Source: Bacteroidales bacterium
GTDB taxonomy: Bacteria > Bacteroidota > Bacteroidia > Bacteroidales > Lentimicrobiaceae
Reading direction: 5' to 3'
DNA: 63,235 bases
NCBI GenBank assembly: GCA_022837485.1
Contig: JALHHH010000007.1
Coordinates: 1 to 63,235, forward strand
Shown: one piece after another, positions 1 to 8,673 of the stretch
Numbering within the stretch: position 1 is the stretch's first letter
Layout: every line of letters starts with the position of its first letter
Notes under the pieces: model-generated
The model's database searches: none
Told to the model about the DNA's origin: nothing
Seen by the model: only the letters and a program-made list of their open reading frames with translations
Program-made: the position numbers and the translations under genes

Positions 1-594
1 CTGATGGAAAAACTTAAAAACCATCACGGCGAGAACAGTCTGCTGGCTTTGAGGCCCGCAGATGCTTACGAAACTTCGGCTGCCTGGAAAATGGCCATGG
101 AAAATACCACAACGCCGACGGCTCTCATATTCTCGAGGCAGAATATCAAAGATTTACCCGTACCGGAAGGAACTTCGCCGTATCGTTCTGCTCTCAGAGC
201 CGAAAAAGGAGCTTACGTAGTTCAGGATTGCGAAGGCACCCCGGATGTAATCCTTCTGGCCAGCGGCTCTGAGGTTTCTACACTTCTTGATGGAGCATCC
301 ATTTTGAAAGCAGAACGTAATCTGAACGTTCGCGTTGTTTCGGTAATTTCAGAAGGGTTGTTTCGCGGGCAGGATAAAGAATATCAGAACCAGGTGATCC
401 TTCCGGGGGTTCCGGTATTCGGACTTACGGCCGGACTGCCGGTTACCCTGCAGGGACTCGTTGGTGAAAACGGCATGGTTTGGGGTCTCGACCATTTTGG
501 TTATTCCGCTCCCGCTATGGTACTCGACGAAAAGTTCGGCTTTACCGCCCGCAACGTTTCCGACCGGGTTATTAACATGCTTGAGATCCGGTAG
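1..594 (+). CDS. tkt: Transketolase, C-terminal part (5' end outside window)
   Basis: This is the last ~197 codons of a transketolase, a thiamine-diphosphate enzyme of the non-oxidative pentose phosphate pathway that transfers two-carbon units between sugar phosphates. The reading frame is open from base 1, so the gene starts upstream. The visible part begins in the pyrimidine-binding domain (LALRPADAYETSAAWKMA, then PTALIFSRQNI). It continues into the C-terminal domain with LLASGSEVS, VVSVISEGLF and the family-typical ending around WGLDHFGYSAPAMVLDEKFGF. The ATG at 4 is internal to the family and not a start. No strong terminator follows before guaA. Confidence 0.95.
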   Translation: MMEKLKNHHGENSLLALRPADAYETSAAWKMAMENTTTPTALIFSRQNIKDLPVPEGTSPYRSALRAEKGAYVVQDCEGTPDVILLASGSEVSTLLDGASILKAERNLNVRVVSVISEGLFRGQDKEYQNQVILPGVPVFGLTAGLPVTLQGLVGENGMVWGLDHFGYSAPAMVLDEKFGFTARNVSDRVINMLEIR

Positions 595-750
595 CAGCGT
601 CTTCCGGACAGCTCAGAATTGTATGCAGATTGCATTCGGATCCGTTTCGGCTCAGTTTTTGCTTTGCCGGAGCGGGTTCGTTGAAAAATACGTATCCCGA
701 ATGCCGGATATTTTAAGGTATTCCAACAATGAATTCCATATCTTTGCCGC

Positions 751-2280
751 ATGCAGGAAACCATTCTTATTCTCGATTTCGGATCCCAGTATACCCAGCT
801 TATTGCACGTAGGGTCAGGGAGTTAAATGTATATTGCGAAATCCATCCTTTCAATAAAATTCCGAAAATAACATCATGGATAAAGGGCGTAATATTATCG
901 GGCAGTCCATTCTCGGTGCGTGATGCCGGAGCTCCTTATCCCGACCTTTCCGAAATCAGGAATAAGGTACCTCTGCTGGCCGTTTGCTATGGGGCACAGT
1001 ATCTGGCCCATACCTCCGGAGGAGAGGTGATGCCTTCCCGCATACGTGAATACGGAAGAGCCAACCTGGGATTTATCGATATCACCAACCGCCTTATGAA
1101 GGGACTTAGTCAGGGAAGTCAGGTCTGGATGTCGCACGGCGATACCATACTTCATAAACCCGCTGACTTTACCGTAATCGCCAGTACGGCGGATGTTGAA
1201 ATTGCAGGTTATCAGGTTGAAAATGAGCCTACCTGGGGCATACAGTTTCATCCCGAAGTGTACCACTCCACCGAAGGAGCCAGACTTCTCAGCAATTTTG
1301 TGGTGGATATATGCAACTGCCATCAGGACTGGACACCGGACTCTTTCATCGATTCTACCGTTGCCGGACTGAAGGAACAGCTTGATAACGATAAGGTTGT
1401 TCTGGGACTTTCCGGAGGGGTGGATTCGTCGGTTGCCGCTGTTCTGCTGCATAAGGCAATAGGCAGCAATCTGCACTGTATCTTTGTGGATAACGGACTG
1501 TTACGCAAGGATGAATTCGCACACGTGCTCGATTCATACAAGCACATGGGCTTGAATGTTAAGGGAGTGGATGCAACCGACCGGTTTATGGATGCCTTGA
1601 AAGGAATCAGCGAGCCGGAGCAGAAACGTAAAGCCATTGGCCGGACTTTTATCGAGGTTTTTGACCATGAAGCCCATCTTATTTCGGGGGTTAAATGGCT
1701 TGCTCAGGGAACGATCTATCCCGATGTTATTGAGTCCGTTTCGGTTAACGGTCCTTCTGCTACCATAAAATCGCATCACAACGTGGGCGGACTGCCCGAT
1801 TTCATGAAGCTCAGCGTGGTTGAACCGCTGAAGACTCTTTTCAAGGACGAGGTGCGCAAGGTTGGACACAGTCTGGGTATTGATCCCGACATCCTGAACC
1901 GCCATCCCTTCCCGGGTCCCGGACTCGGTATTCGAATTCTTGACGAGGTAACCCGCGAAAAAATTGCCATTCTTCAGGAAGCCGATGCCATCTTCATTAA
2001 TGGATTAAAATCAACGGGACTATACAGTGAAGTATGGCAGGCTGCCGTAATTCTGTTGCCGGTGAAATCGGTCGGCGTTATGGGCGATGAACGTACGTAT
2101 GAGTATGTGGTCGCCCTCAGGGCCGTGGGTTCCACCGACGGTATGACCGCTGACTGGTCGCACCTTCCGTACGAATTTTTATCGAAGGTATCGAACGATA
2201 TTATTAATAAAGTGAAAGGCGTGAACAGGGTTGTATACGATATCAGTTCGAAGCCGCCTGCCACGATTGAGTGGGAATGA
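751..2280 (+). CDS. guaA: GMP synthase (glutamine-hydrolysing)
   Basis: Converts XMP to GMP using glutamine and ATP, the last step of guanine nucleotide synthesis in the cytoplasm. The 509-aa length is normal. The N-terminal class I glutamine amidotransferase domain (about 1-190) has the nucleophile C79 (AVCYGAQ) with H167 and E169 (QFHPE). The ATP-pyrophosphatase domain has the P-loop SGGVDSS at 221-227. The C-terminal dimerisation domain ends in the typical SSKPPATIEWE. The start at 751 gives the family-standard N-terminus (LILDFGSQYTQLIARRVREL). A TATCTTTG box at 739-746 lies only 4 bp before the ATG, so either the transcript is nearly leaderless or the box is fortuitous. Confidence 0.97.
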   Translation: MQETILILDFGSQYTQLIARRVRELNVYCEIHPFNKIPKITSWIKGVILSGSPFSVRDAGAPYPDLSEIRNKVPLLAVCYGAQYLAHTSGGEVMPSRIREYGRANLGFIDITNRLMKGLSQGSQVWMSHGDTILHKPADFTVIASTADVEIAGYQVENEPTWGIQFHPEVYHSTEGARLLSNFVVDICNCHQDWTPDSFIDSTVAGLKEQLDNDKVVLGLSGGVDSSVAAVLLHKAIGSNLHCIFVDNGLLRKDEFAHVLDSYKHMGLNVKGVDATDRFMDALKGISEPEQKRKAIGRTFIEVFDHEAHLISGVKWLAQGTIYPDVIESVSVNGPSATIKSHHNVGGLPDFMKLSVVEPLKTLFKDEVRKVGHSLGIDPDILNRHPFPGPGLGIRILDEVTREKIAILQEADAIFINGLKSTGLYSEVWQAAVILLPVKSVGVMGDERTYEYVVALRAVGSTDGMTADWSHLPYEFLSKVSNDIINKVKGVNRVVYDISSKPPATIEWE

Positions 2281-2305
2281 TACTGCTAACAAATGCATTT
2301 GTCCT

Positions 2306-4375
2306 GTGAAAAGAATCTTTGCCTTTCTGCTGCTCGTTTTAGCCTTTTCGATAGCTTCCGAGGCCCAGGAAATTGCGGTGAGGAAGTCCACCGTTATTGA
2401 AACCTACAAAGGACAACGTTACTACATTCATTTTGTGGAGCAGGGTCAGACACTGCATTCCATCGCCAAAGCCTATGGCGTTACCGTGGATGAGATTCGA
2501 AAGGTAAACACCGATGCCAGGGATGGTCTGAGGCCGGAACAACTGCTGATGATACCGGCAGTGTCCGGAGAACCAGAAGTGCCAAAAGAAACGGTTCCTG
2601 TTGTAAAACCACTGCCCGCTGCTGAGACTGCATCCGGAAGTGAAGCGCATTTGCCACCAACCCACACGGTACTCCCTAAGGACACCTGGTACGCTTTATC
2701 GCGGCAATATAAGGTGCCGGTCACCGAAATCATTGAAGCCAATCCTGGCATAGACACCCTTAAAATAGGAATGAGTGTGGTGATACCCATACCTGCCGTG
2801 GTAACGGTTCCGGAGCGCCCCGGAATGCGCACCCATACCGTGGAGCCCGGTGAAACACTGTATGGCATTGCAAGGTTCAATAATGTAACCATCGATGATC
2901 TTACCCGTATTAATCCCCAGCTTAGTGAAGGACTTAAAGCCGGACAGGTAATTTATCTTCCCGATGGAGCATTTAAGCCATCCGTACAGCAAAAACCAAA
3001 GCTTCCGGAAGAATATATTGAACACTCTGTGGAGCGCAGGGAGACCTTATACAGCATTTCCAGGCTTTATGGCGTTGGTATCCCTGAGATTCTGAATGCC
3101 AATCCCGAACTTGAAGGTACCCTGAGAAAAAATCAGGTACTCAGGATTCCTGTACCCGGCCGCAGTAAACCATCGGAATCTTCAAAAGGTCCGGATTCAC
3201 TCGTGCTGGGGCGTGAAGTTTATTCCGAAGCAGTGCTTCCGGCGGGTAGAGTGCCCTGCCTTCCTTCTGGTCCGTACACGAAAGAATACAAAATTGCATT
3301 GCTTGTACCATTTCAGCTTGAAGAGGCTGACACCATCTATACCGGTGATCCTTCCCGGTTAAAATTGCCCTCAGCCTATTCTTCCCTCGATTTTATTCAG
3401 TTTTACGAGGGAGCTCTCATTGCTGCTGATCAAATGGCTGCCAAAGGCATGAGGATTAAACTGCATGTGTTTGATGCAGATGCTGGAGATGCCCTGCATA
3501 AAACCCACGGACTGATTAATTCCGGGGAGTTGAAAAAAATGGATCTTATCATAGGACCGCTCTACGCCAGGAGTTTTGAAACAGTATCCGATTATGCTTT
3601 AACCCATAAAATTCCCATAGTAAACCCGCTTTCGCAACGCAGGGAAATCGTACGCGACAATCCCATGGTGGTTAAAATTCAGGCGTCCGGGTGGAGTCGG
3701 TACAACGGTGCAGCAACCGTTCTTGCCGACAGTTTTCCGAATGCCAACTTTGTGATAATGCGCCGAAATGAAACCGAAAACAGCAGTATGGCTGAGGTGT
3801 TTCTAGCCTCTCTGCGCAAGCAGCTCGATGATACAACCCAGGTTAAAGAGGTCATCTACAGCCGCGATCACGATGCCGGAATAAATCGCAGCTTTGCGGC
3901 AAATAGATCAAACGTTTTACTGATGCTTACCAACGACAAAGCACTGATACCTGCACTTCTCAGAAGGCTTAACGAAATTAGAGATACTTACCGGATTACC
4001 ATAGTTGGACTGCCCGAATGGGAAGATATGGAAGTGGATATGAATTACCTCCATAATCTGAATGCTCACTTTTTTACCAATTGGTTTGTCGACTACGGCA
4101 ATCCAGCCACAGTGGACTTTATTACAGCATTTCGCGAACGGTTTACCGGCGAGCCTGAGCTTACGCGACTTGCCTACCTGGGCTTTGATGTAACGAAATT
4201 TTTTCTTTCAGCACTTTACAATTACGGATCTGGTTTTATGAACTGTCTGCCCGACGTCAGGGAGAATTCCCTGAGTACCGACTTCAGGTTTTACCAGGAA
4301 AACGGAGGCGGATATGAAAATACCGGTGTAACGGTATATCGTTTGAACAACTACCGGCGCGAAGCCCTTCGATAG
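2306..4375 (+). CDS. Secreted LysM-repeat protein with periplasmic-binding-protein-like domain
   Basis: 689 aa from a GTG start at 2306, chosen because it places a signal peptide (KRIFAFLLLVLAFSIASEAQ) at the N-terminus. An upstream in-frame ATG at 2231 would overlap guaA by 50 bp and precede the signal with polar sequence. Four LysM modules (about residues 40-83, 121-163, 177-220 and 238-284) share H-x-V-x-x-x-(E/D)-T-(L/W)-Y/H-x-(I/L)-(A/S) and end in IP or LP. They suggest peptidoglycan binding. From about 328 (YKIALLVPF) the protein resembles type-1 periplasmic binding proteins (DLIIGPLYARS, IPIVNPLS). This architecture is common in Bacteroidota and its ligand is unknown. It follows guaA by 25 bp and is probably co-transcribed with it. 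Confidence 0.85.
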   Translation: MKRIFAFLLLVLAFSIASEAQEIAVRKSTVIETYKGQRYYIHFVEQGQTLHSIAKAYGVTVDEIRKVNTDARDGLRPEQLLMIPAVSGEPEVPKETVPVVKPLPAAETASGSEAHLPPTHTVLPKDTWYALSRQYKVPVTEIIEANPGIDTLKIGMSVVIPIPAVVTVPERPGMRTHTVEPGETLYGIARFNNVTIDDLTRINPQLSEGLKAGQVIYLPDGAFKPSVQQKPKLPEEYIEHSVERRETLYSISRLYGVGIPEILNANPELEGTLRKNQVLRIPVPGRSKPSESSKGPDSLVLGREVYSEAVLPAGRVPCLPSGPYTKEYKIALLVPFQLEEADTIYTGDPSRLKLPSAYSSLDFIQFYEGALIAADQMAAKGMRIKLHVFDADAGDALHKTHGLINSGELKKMDLIIGPLYARSFETVSDYALTHKIPIVNPLSQRREIVRDNPMVVKIQASGWSRYNGAATVLADSFPNANFVIMRRNETENSSMAEVFLASLRKQLDDTTQVKEVIYSRDHDAGINRSFAANRSNVLLMLTNDKALIPALLRRLNEIRDTYRITIVGLPEWEDMEVDMNYLHNLNAHFFTNWFVDYGNPATVDFITAFRERFTGEPELTRLAYLGFDVTKFFLSALYNYGSGFMNCLPDVRENSLSTDFRFYQENGGGYENTGVTVYRLNNYRREALR

Positions 4376-4415
4376 GATATTCAGGCCTTCCCGGCAAAAA
4401 AAAATTAGTTAAACC

Positions 4416-5261
4416 TCAGTAGTTTTCCCGGGTTAAAATTTCCTGTTTAACAACCCTTCGTATTTTCAGATTCAATACCAGTTTGGCAATGCCGAACATT
4501 ACCACAAATGCAAAGATGATAGTTGCTCCCGATGGTATGTCGAGATAATGCGAAATGTATATCCCGGCAAGGGATCCTGCTACTCCCAGAAGAACCGAAT
4601 AGATCATCATCTTTTTCAGATTTTGGGTAAACAGATTGGCGGTTGCCTGCGGAATGGTCAGGAATGAAATTACCAGAATAATTCCCACTACTCGTATGTT
4701 AAGTACGATGGTTAGAGCGATCATGCTCATGATTATGTACTTGAAAACCATTACCGGAAGGCGGTGAGCCCTTGCGTATTCCTCGTCGAATGCAATGAAA
4801 AGGATGGTATTGTAATAATATACGAAGAAAAATACGACGACAGCCGCCAGTGCCAGCATCAGCCACAAGTCGGTACGCCCCACCGTGAGTATACTGCCAA
4901 AGAGATACGACATCAGGTTGGGTGCATAACCCGGGGTCAGGAATACGAAGATAATCCCAACCGCCATGCCGAGCGACCACAGGATGCCAATGGCCGAGTC
5001 TTCCCTGACGTTTGTTTTACCCGAAATGTATTCGATGCCTATAGCCGAGAGTACACTGAAAACGGCAGCTCCGAGAATAGGATTCAGTCCAAGGTAATAT
5101 GCAATTCCGATTCCTCCGAATGAGGTATGGGTTATTCCCCCGCTTATAAACACCATCCTTCGGGCAACAATGTAGCTTCCGGTCACACCGCAGGTGATGC
5201 TGGCAAGCAGTGCTGCCCATAAGGCATTCCGGAAAAATTCATAGCTGAAAAGTTCAATCAT
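4416..5261 (-). CDS. Metal ABC transporter permease, ZnuB/MntB family
   Basis: 281-aa integral membrane permease of the ABC-3 family, which forms the channel of zinc or manganese importers in the inner membrane. About eight hydrophobic segments are visible. Family motifs include GSYIVARRMVFISGGITHTSFGGIGIAYYLG near the N-terminus (read as conserved blocks) and RVVGIILVISFLTIPQATA in the second half. The start overlaps the end of the ATPase gene by 8 bp, so it is the third cistron of a minus-strand binding protein - ATPase - permease operon. Metal specificity cannot be read from the permease. Zinc is favoured from the whole set. Confidence 0.92.
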   Translation of the reverse strand: MIELFSYEFFRNALWAALLASITCGVTGSYIVARRMVFISGGITHTSFGGIGIAYYLGLNPILGAAVFSVLSAIGIEYISGKTNVREDSAIGILWSLGMAVGIIFVFLTPGYAPNLMSYLFGSILTVGRTDLWLMLALAAVVVFFFVYYYNTILFIAFDEEYARAHRLPVMVFKYIIMSMIALTIVLNIRVVGIILVISFLTIPQATANLFTQNLKKMMIYSVLLGVAGSLAGIYISHYLDIPSGATIIFAFVVMFGIAKLVLNLKIRRVVKQEILTRENY

Positions 5262-6024
5262 GATCGTGGTGATGATGGTTGTGGTTATGCACGCCGAGAA
5301 CCGTATGGGGAACTTCCCCGTGTGTTATCAACTGAATCGGACAGTTGTAAGCTGCCAGCTGACTCTGGGTTATGATGTTCGACGGGTGATAATGCAGGTT
5401 GCGGTTTACGCAGGCGATGGTTTTTACATAGGTGGTAATGGTTCCGACGTCGTGCGAAACCATCAGAATAGCCATATTTTCGTTCAAACGGCTCAAAAGC
5501 TCGTAGAGATCGTGCTCAAATTTATTGTCGACAAAGGTGTTTGGTTCATCAAGAATCAGCAGGCGGGGTTGTGCAATAATGGCCCGGCCCAGAAATGCGC
5601 GCTGCATCTGTCCACCCGAAAGTACTCCTATGCTCTTGTGCCTGAGATGGTAAATTCCCATCATCTGCATGATCTCTGCAGCCCGCTCACGATCGGCCCG
5701 CGTAAGCCTTCCGCTTGCACCCTTCTCCGACATAAGTCCCGATAACACAACCTCCGTTACGGTTATAGGGAAACTCTTGTCGGTATTACTTACCTGAGGC
5801 AGATATCCTGTAAGGCTGCCGCTTAATTGCCGGTGGTAGATAATTTCTCCCTGCAAAGGTTGAAGCAGGCCAAGAATCAGCCTGACCAGCGTCGTCTTTC
5901 CGCCTCCGTTGGGCCCGATTACGCCGATGTAATCTTTTTCGAAAACGGTAAGGCTGATGTTGTGCAATACAATATCGTCGTTGTATCCTGCACTTGCATT
6001 TCTAATCTCAACAATGGGCTCCAT
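5254..6024 (-). CDS. Metal ABC transporter ATP-binding protein, ZnuC/MntA family, with His-rich tail
   Basis: 256-aa ABC ATPase energising the adjacent permease. Walker A is GPNGGGKT at 37-44, followed by the Q-loop LPQVSNTD, the signature LSGGQMQRAFLGRA, Walker B LLILDEP and the switch histidine in MVSHDVGT. The last residues, HNHNHHHHDHD, form a histidine/aspartate tail that could bind transition metal on the cytoplasmic side. This is not part of the ABC fold. The gene begins 6 bp after the binding-protein stop and overlaps the permease start by 8 bp, which indicates one transcript. Confidence 0.93.
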   Translation of the reverse strand: MEPIVEIRNASAGYNDDIVLHNISLTVFEKDYIGVIGPNGGGKTTLVRLILGLLQPLQGEIIYHRQLSGSLTGYLPQVSNTDKSFPITVTEVVLSGLMSEKGASGRLTRADRERAAEIMQMMGIYHLRHKSIGVLSGGQMQRAFLGRAIIAQPRLLILDEPNTFVDNKFEHDLYELLSRLNENMAILMVSHDVGTITTYVKTIACVNRNLHYHPSNIITQSQLAAYNCPIQLITHGEVPHTVLGVHNHNHHHHDHD

Positions 6025-6030
6025 AACCGT

Positions 6031-6909
6031 TCATTTGTTCGATGCCTCCGCTATTCTGCGGGCAATGGTTATCATACTCCCTGCCCAGTCGGGATCTACC
6101 GGATTAAATTCCACCACATCAGCATTAAGCTGATTTGCAAGGGTATGGGCACTTCGGGTGCTGAACTGACTGGAAACAAAAATCGTGTTTATTCCGCGGA
6201 TCCTCGCCGTGTCGATCAGGGCTTTCATGTACGTTGGACTTGGCTCCTTGCCTTCCTGCTCAATTGCTATCTGCTGAAGAGAATAGTCTCTGGCAAAATA
6301 CCCCAGGGAGGGATGATAAATCATAAAACCACCGGCTCCTGATTTTTCCAATATCTGCCGTATTTCCGAATCTACTGAGTCTGCCATCCGGATAAAGGAA
6401 TTGTAATTTTCCGTATAATAGGCGCTGTTGCCGGCATCCAGACGAATAAGCCCGTTCAGGATATTTGCAGCCTGAATTTTTACAGCTGAAGGGGAGAGCC
6501 AGATGTGAGGATCGATGCCGCCCTGATGCACGTGATCGCCGTGCACAATCTCCTCGCCTGTTATCAGGTCCAGCCCTTCAGCGGTATTGAAGATTTTCAT
6601 TTCCGGATACCCTTGTGCCAGTTTTCGCAGCCAGTTCTGTTCAAAATCGAGATGACCCAGTGCAAAGTAGGCTTCCGATTTACCGGTTTCCATCATCTGC
6701 TTTGAGGTAGGTTCATAGGTCTCGTGATTTCCTTCTTCGGGAATAAGGACATTTACCCTGAACTTATCGCCGGCAATGGCAGTAACAAAGGTTTTTTGCG
6801 GTAGGATGCTCACAGTAACCGTGCGTACATCCGAATCTTTTTCGGAGGTGGTGGTACATGCTGCAAATACGGCAAAAGTCAAAATTGCAATGAAAATTCT
6901 ACTTTTCAT
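6031..6909 (-). CDS. Zinc/manganese ABC transporter substrate-binding lipoprotein, ZnuA family
   Basis: 292 aa from the ATG at 6909. The start is chosen because it gives a lipoprotein signal (MKSRIFIAILTFAVFAAC, lipobox Cys at 18) and because a -7 promoter box lies at 6952-6959, so an in-frame ATG at 6996 would be upstream of the transcript. It is a cluster A-I metal-binding protein (TroA fold). Likely metal ligands are the histidines in EGNHETYEP, IDPHIWLSP and MIYHPSLGYFARDY. A short loop with HGDHVH stands in for the longer His-rich loop of many ZnuA proteins. First gene of the operon; captures metal in the periplasm for the permease/ATPase pair. Confidence 0.92.
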   Translation of the reverse strand: MKSRIFIAILTFAVFAACTTTSEKDSDVRTVTVSILPQKTFVTAIAGDKFRVNVLIPEEGNHETYEPTSKQMMETGKSEAYFALGHLDFEQNWLRKLAQGYPEMKIFNTAEGLDLITGEEIVHGDHVHQGGIDPHIWLSPSAVKIQAANILNGLIRLDAGNSAYYTENYNSFIRMADSVDSEIRQILEKSGAGGFMIYHPSLGYFARDYSLQQIAIEQEGKEPSPTYMKALIDTARIRGINTIFVSSQFSTRSAHTLANQLNADVVEFNPVDPDWAGSMITIARRIAEASNK

Positions 6910-6951
6910 AATTTGGGGACAAGGATGGATTTGAACGGATAAACCTGTATG

Positions 6952-6959
6952 CAAAACTA
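6952..6959 (-). promoter_or_regulatory. Predicted -7 box of the metal-transporter operon
   Basis: Read on the minus strand the sequence is TAGTTTTG, matching the Bacteroidota -7 consensus TAnnTTTG. It lies 43 bp upstream of the chosen start at 6909. No convincing TTG is present at the -33 position, so the promoter may depend on an activator or be weak. Confidence 0.5.
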
Positions 6960-7073
6960 CAATTTTTCGGAGTACGCAGTGCAGGTTGGCTTTCAAAGCA
7001 ATACATCCCCGAAGCCGGATAAAAATGCTTCAGATTTCAACTTATCCCGTAAGGATACAAGCCAGAAACTACT

Positions 7074-7093
7074 ATTGTTAATCGATTAACAAT
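7074..7093. promoter_or_regulatory. Perfect 20-bp palindrome, candidate operator
   Basis: ATTGTTAATCGATTAACAAT is identical to its reverse complement over all 20 bases. It sits about 105 bp upstream of the V-ATPase -7 box and about 115 bp upstream of the metal-transporter -7 box. Symmetry with no loop suits a dimeric DNA-binding protein rather than an RNA hairpin. The regulator is unknown. Confidence 0.55.
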
Positions 7094-7172
7094 TTTTAAC
7101 TTTTATAAAGACCTGAAGCAAAGTTTTATACGAATCTATAAATTCCGATTAATTGAGTCGGGGCCCCAGTAT

Positions 7173-7206
7173 ATTGTGTTAAATTGGAAAAATAGGTCTA
7201 ATTTTG
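7173..7206 (+). promoter_or_regulatory. Predicted promoter of the V-ATPase operon
   Basis: TAATTTTG at 7199-7206 fits the TAnnTTTG -7 consensus. ATTG at 7173-7176 lies 22 bp upstream, close to the usual 19-21 bp spacing. Transcription would start near 7212, giving a leader of about 20 nt before atpE. Confidence 0.55.
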
Positions 7207-7231
7207 CCCTCAAATTGAAAAATATCCGGAT

Positions 7232-7831
7232 ATGGAAAATAAACTGCAGGAACTCACCCGGAAAATATACAGCGAAGGGGTTGAAAAGGCCAGTCAGGAA
7301 GCTGCTCACATTCTCGGGAATGCGCAGAAAGAGGCTGATGCTATCGTAAAAAGGGCAAAGAAAGAAGCCGAAGATATTGTAAATGAGGCAAAAAAATCTG
7401 CTGAAGAGCTTCAGCGCCACGCCGGTTCTGAAATCAGGATGTCGTCGAAGCAGGCAATAAGTGCCATCCGACAGCAGATTGGCGGACTTATCACTGCCAG
7501 GGTAGTGGATGCTCCGGTTAAGGAAACTTTATCAGACAAGGCATTTATAGGTGAGCTGATTCGTAAGGCCATGGATAATTTCAGTGAAAACGCAGCTCTT
7601 ATTCTGCCGGCTTCCGACGAAAAAAAACTTGAAGTCTATTTTGGCTCCCGCCTTAATCAGGTTTTAGCTTCCGGAATAGATATTCGATTTGATGACCAGA
7701 TGAGGGGCGGGTTCAGAATAGGTCCTGCCGATAACAGCTACGTCATCAGCTTCACAGATGAGGATTTTGAAGCTTTTTTCCGTTCATTTATGCGCCCCAG
7801 AACCATTAAGCTTTTATTCGGAGGCGAGTAA
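7232..7831 (+). CDS. atpE: V/A-type ATP synthase subunit E
   Basis: 199-aa peripheral-stalk subunit of a rotary V/A-type ATPase. The N-terminal half is a charged Ala/Glu/Lys-rich helix (about residues 1-85, e.g. AQKEADAIVKRAKKEAEDIV), as expected for the stalk coiled coil. The C-terminal half is a globular domain with GFRIGPADNSYVISFTDEDFEAFF, typical of subunit E. First gene of the operon. Its stop codon overlaps the next start (TAATG at 7829-7833), suggesting translational coupling. No separate subunit G/H partner is present in this window. Confidence 0.88.
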   Translation: MENKLQELTRKIYSEGVEKASQEAAHILGNAQKEADAIVKRAKKEAEDIVNEAKKSAEELQRHAGSEIRMSSKQAISAIRQQIGGLITARVVDAPVKETLSDKAFIGELIRKAMDNFSENAALILPASDEKKLEVYFGSRLNQVLASGIDIRFDDQMRGGFRIGPADNSYVISFTDEDFEAFFRSFMRPRTIKLLFGGE

Positions 7832-8673
7832 TGATCAAGAAAAATTACTATTTCCTGGTTGCCGGCCTGCCCGATCTTGCCCTGGATCAGGGTAAACTGG
7901 TATATGGTACAGCCTTTTTCCGTGAAGAACTGAAGAGTCAGCTGCCCGAAGCGGATTACCGCCTGTTTGAGTTGCTGCTCCTGCCCGAAGACAATCGTAA
8001 TCTTCTTTCCCTGATCCGTAAAGAGAATAAGTCGCTTACCACTTCAGGCGTTTATTCCCCCGATGTTCTGGCGGAAGCCGTAAAGGAACCGGGTCGACTC
8101 AGACCTTATATGAATCGTTTCATCGAAGGCGTTCTTGCCGAGAATCGCGTCTTTCCCGAACTTTCGCTTGAAAATGAACTTACAGCACTGTACTACGAGG
8201 AAATGACGGGTACTCGTAACGAGTTCCTGAAAGGATGGTTCACCTTTGAGCTTAACCTACGGAATGTTATGGTTGTTCTCTCTGCCCGCAGACATAATCT
8301 GCCGGTAGAGCATCAGGTTATCGGAAACGGAACAATCGCAGAAACCATACGGAAAAGCAATGCCAGGGATCTCGGAATCGGATCGGAATGGCACTATATC
8401 GAAAAAGTTGTTCAGATAGCTGAATCAGAAGATATTCTTGCACGCGAAAAAGCTGCAGATTTGCTGCGCTGGAGTTTCCTGGATGAGCTTAATACCTTTA
8501 ATTACTTCAGCCTTGAAGTACTTATTGCATATTTCCTGAAGCTGTCGATGATTGAGCGCTGGCTGCAGCTCGACCCTGCCACCGGAGAAGAGATGTTCCG
8601 CAGATTGCTGGATACACTGAAAAAAAGTTACGAATTTCCCACTGAGTTTTCTATAAAAGATGGAAGAAAATAA
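7831..8673 (+). CDS. DUF2764 family protein of the V-ATPase operon (probable subunit C counterpart)
   Basis: 280-aa soluble protein with no signal peptide or membrane segment. It begins KNYYFLVAGLPDLALDQGK, characteristic of the DUF2764 proteins found between the E and A genes of V-type ATPase operons in Bacteroidota, Chlamydiae and Spirochaetes. The position, the length and the helix-rich composition suggest it replaces subunit C, which joins the central rotor to the membrane ring; that role is inferred. It overlaps atpE by one base and atpA by 14 bp, so it is translationally coupled to both. Confidence 0.82.
   Translation: MIKKNYYFLVAGLPDLALDQGKLVYGTAFFREELKSQLPEADYRLFELLLLPEDNRNLLSLIRKENKSLTTSGVYSPDVLAEAVKEPGRLRPYMNRFIEGVLAENRVFPELSLENELTALYYEEMTGTRNEFLKGWFTFELNLRNVMVVLSARRHNLPVEHQVIGNGTIAETIRKSNARDLGIGSEWHYIEKVVQIAESEDILAREKAADLLRWSFLDELNTFNYFSLEVLIAYFLKLSMIERWLQLDPATGEEMFRRLLDTLKKSYEFPTEFSIKDGRK

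Larger units (their letters stand above)
6910..7231. other. Divergent intergenic region between the znu-type and V-ATPase operons
   Basis: 322 bp without a gene. It holds a minus-strand promoter box for the metal transporter (6952-6959), a perfect 20-bp palindrome (7074-7093) roughly midway, and a plus-strand promoter for the ATPase operon (7173-7206). The rest is AT-rich with nothing else recognised. Confidence 0.7.

Noticed and set aside
2231..2305. Upstream ATG for the LysM protein
   Set aside because: It would overlap guaA by 50 bp and put 25 polar residues in front of an evident signal peptide; GTG 2306 fits better.
5260..5745. 161-codon plus-strand frame antisense to the metal-transporter ATPase
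   Set aside because: Shadow of a well-conserved ABC ATPase on the other strand; no family resemblance or start context.
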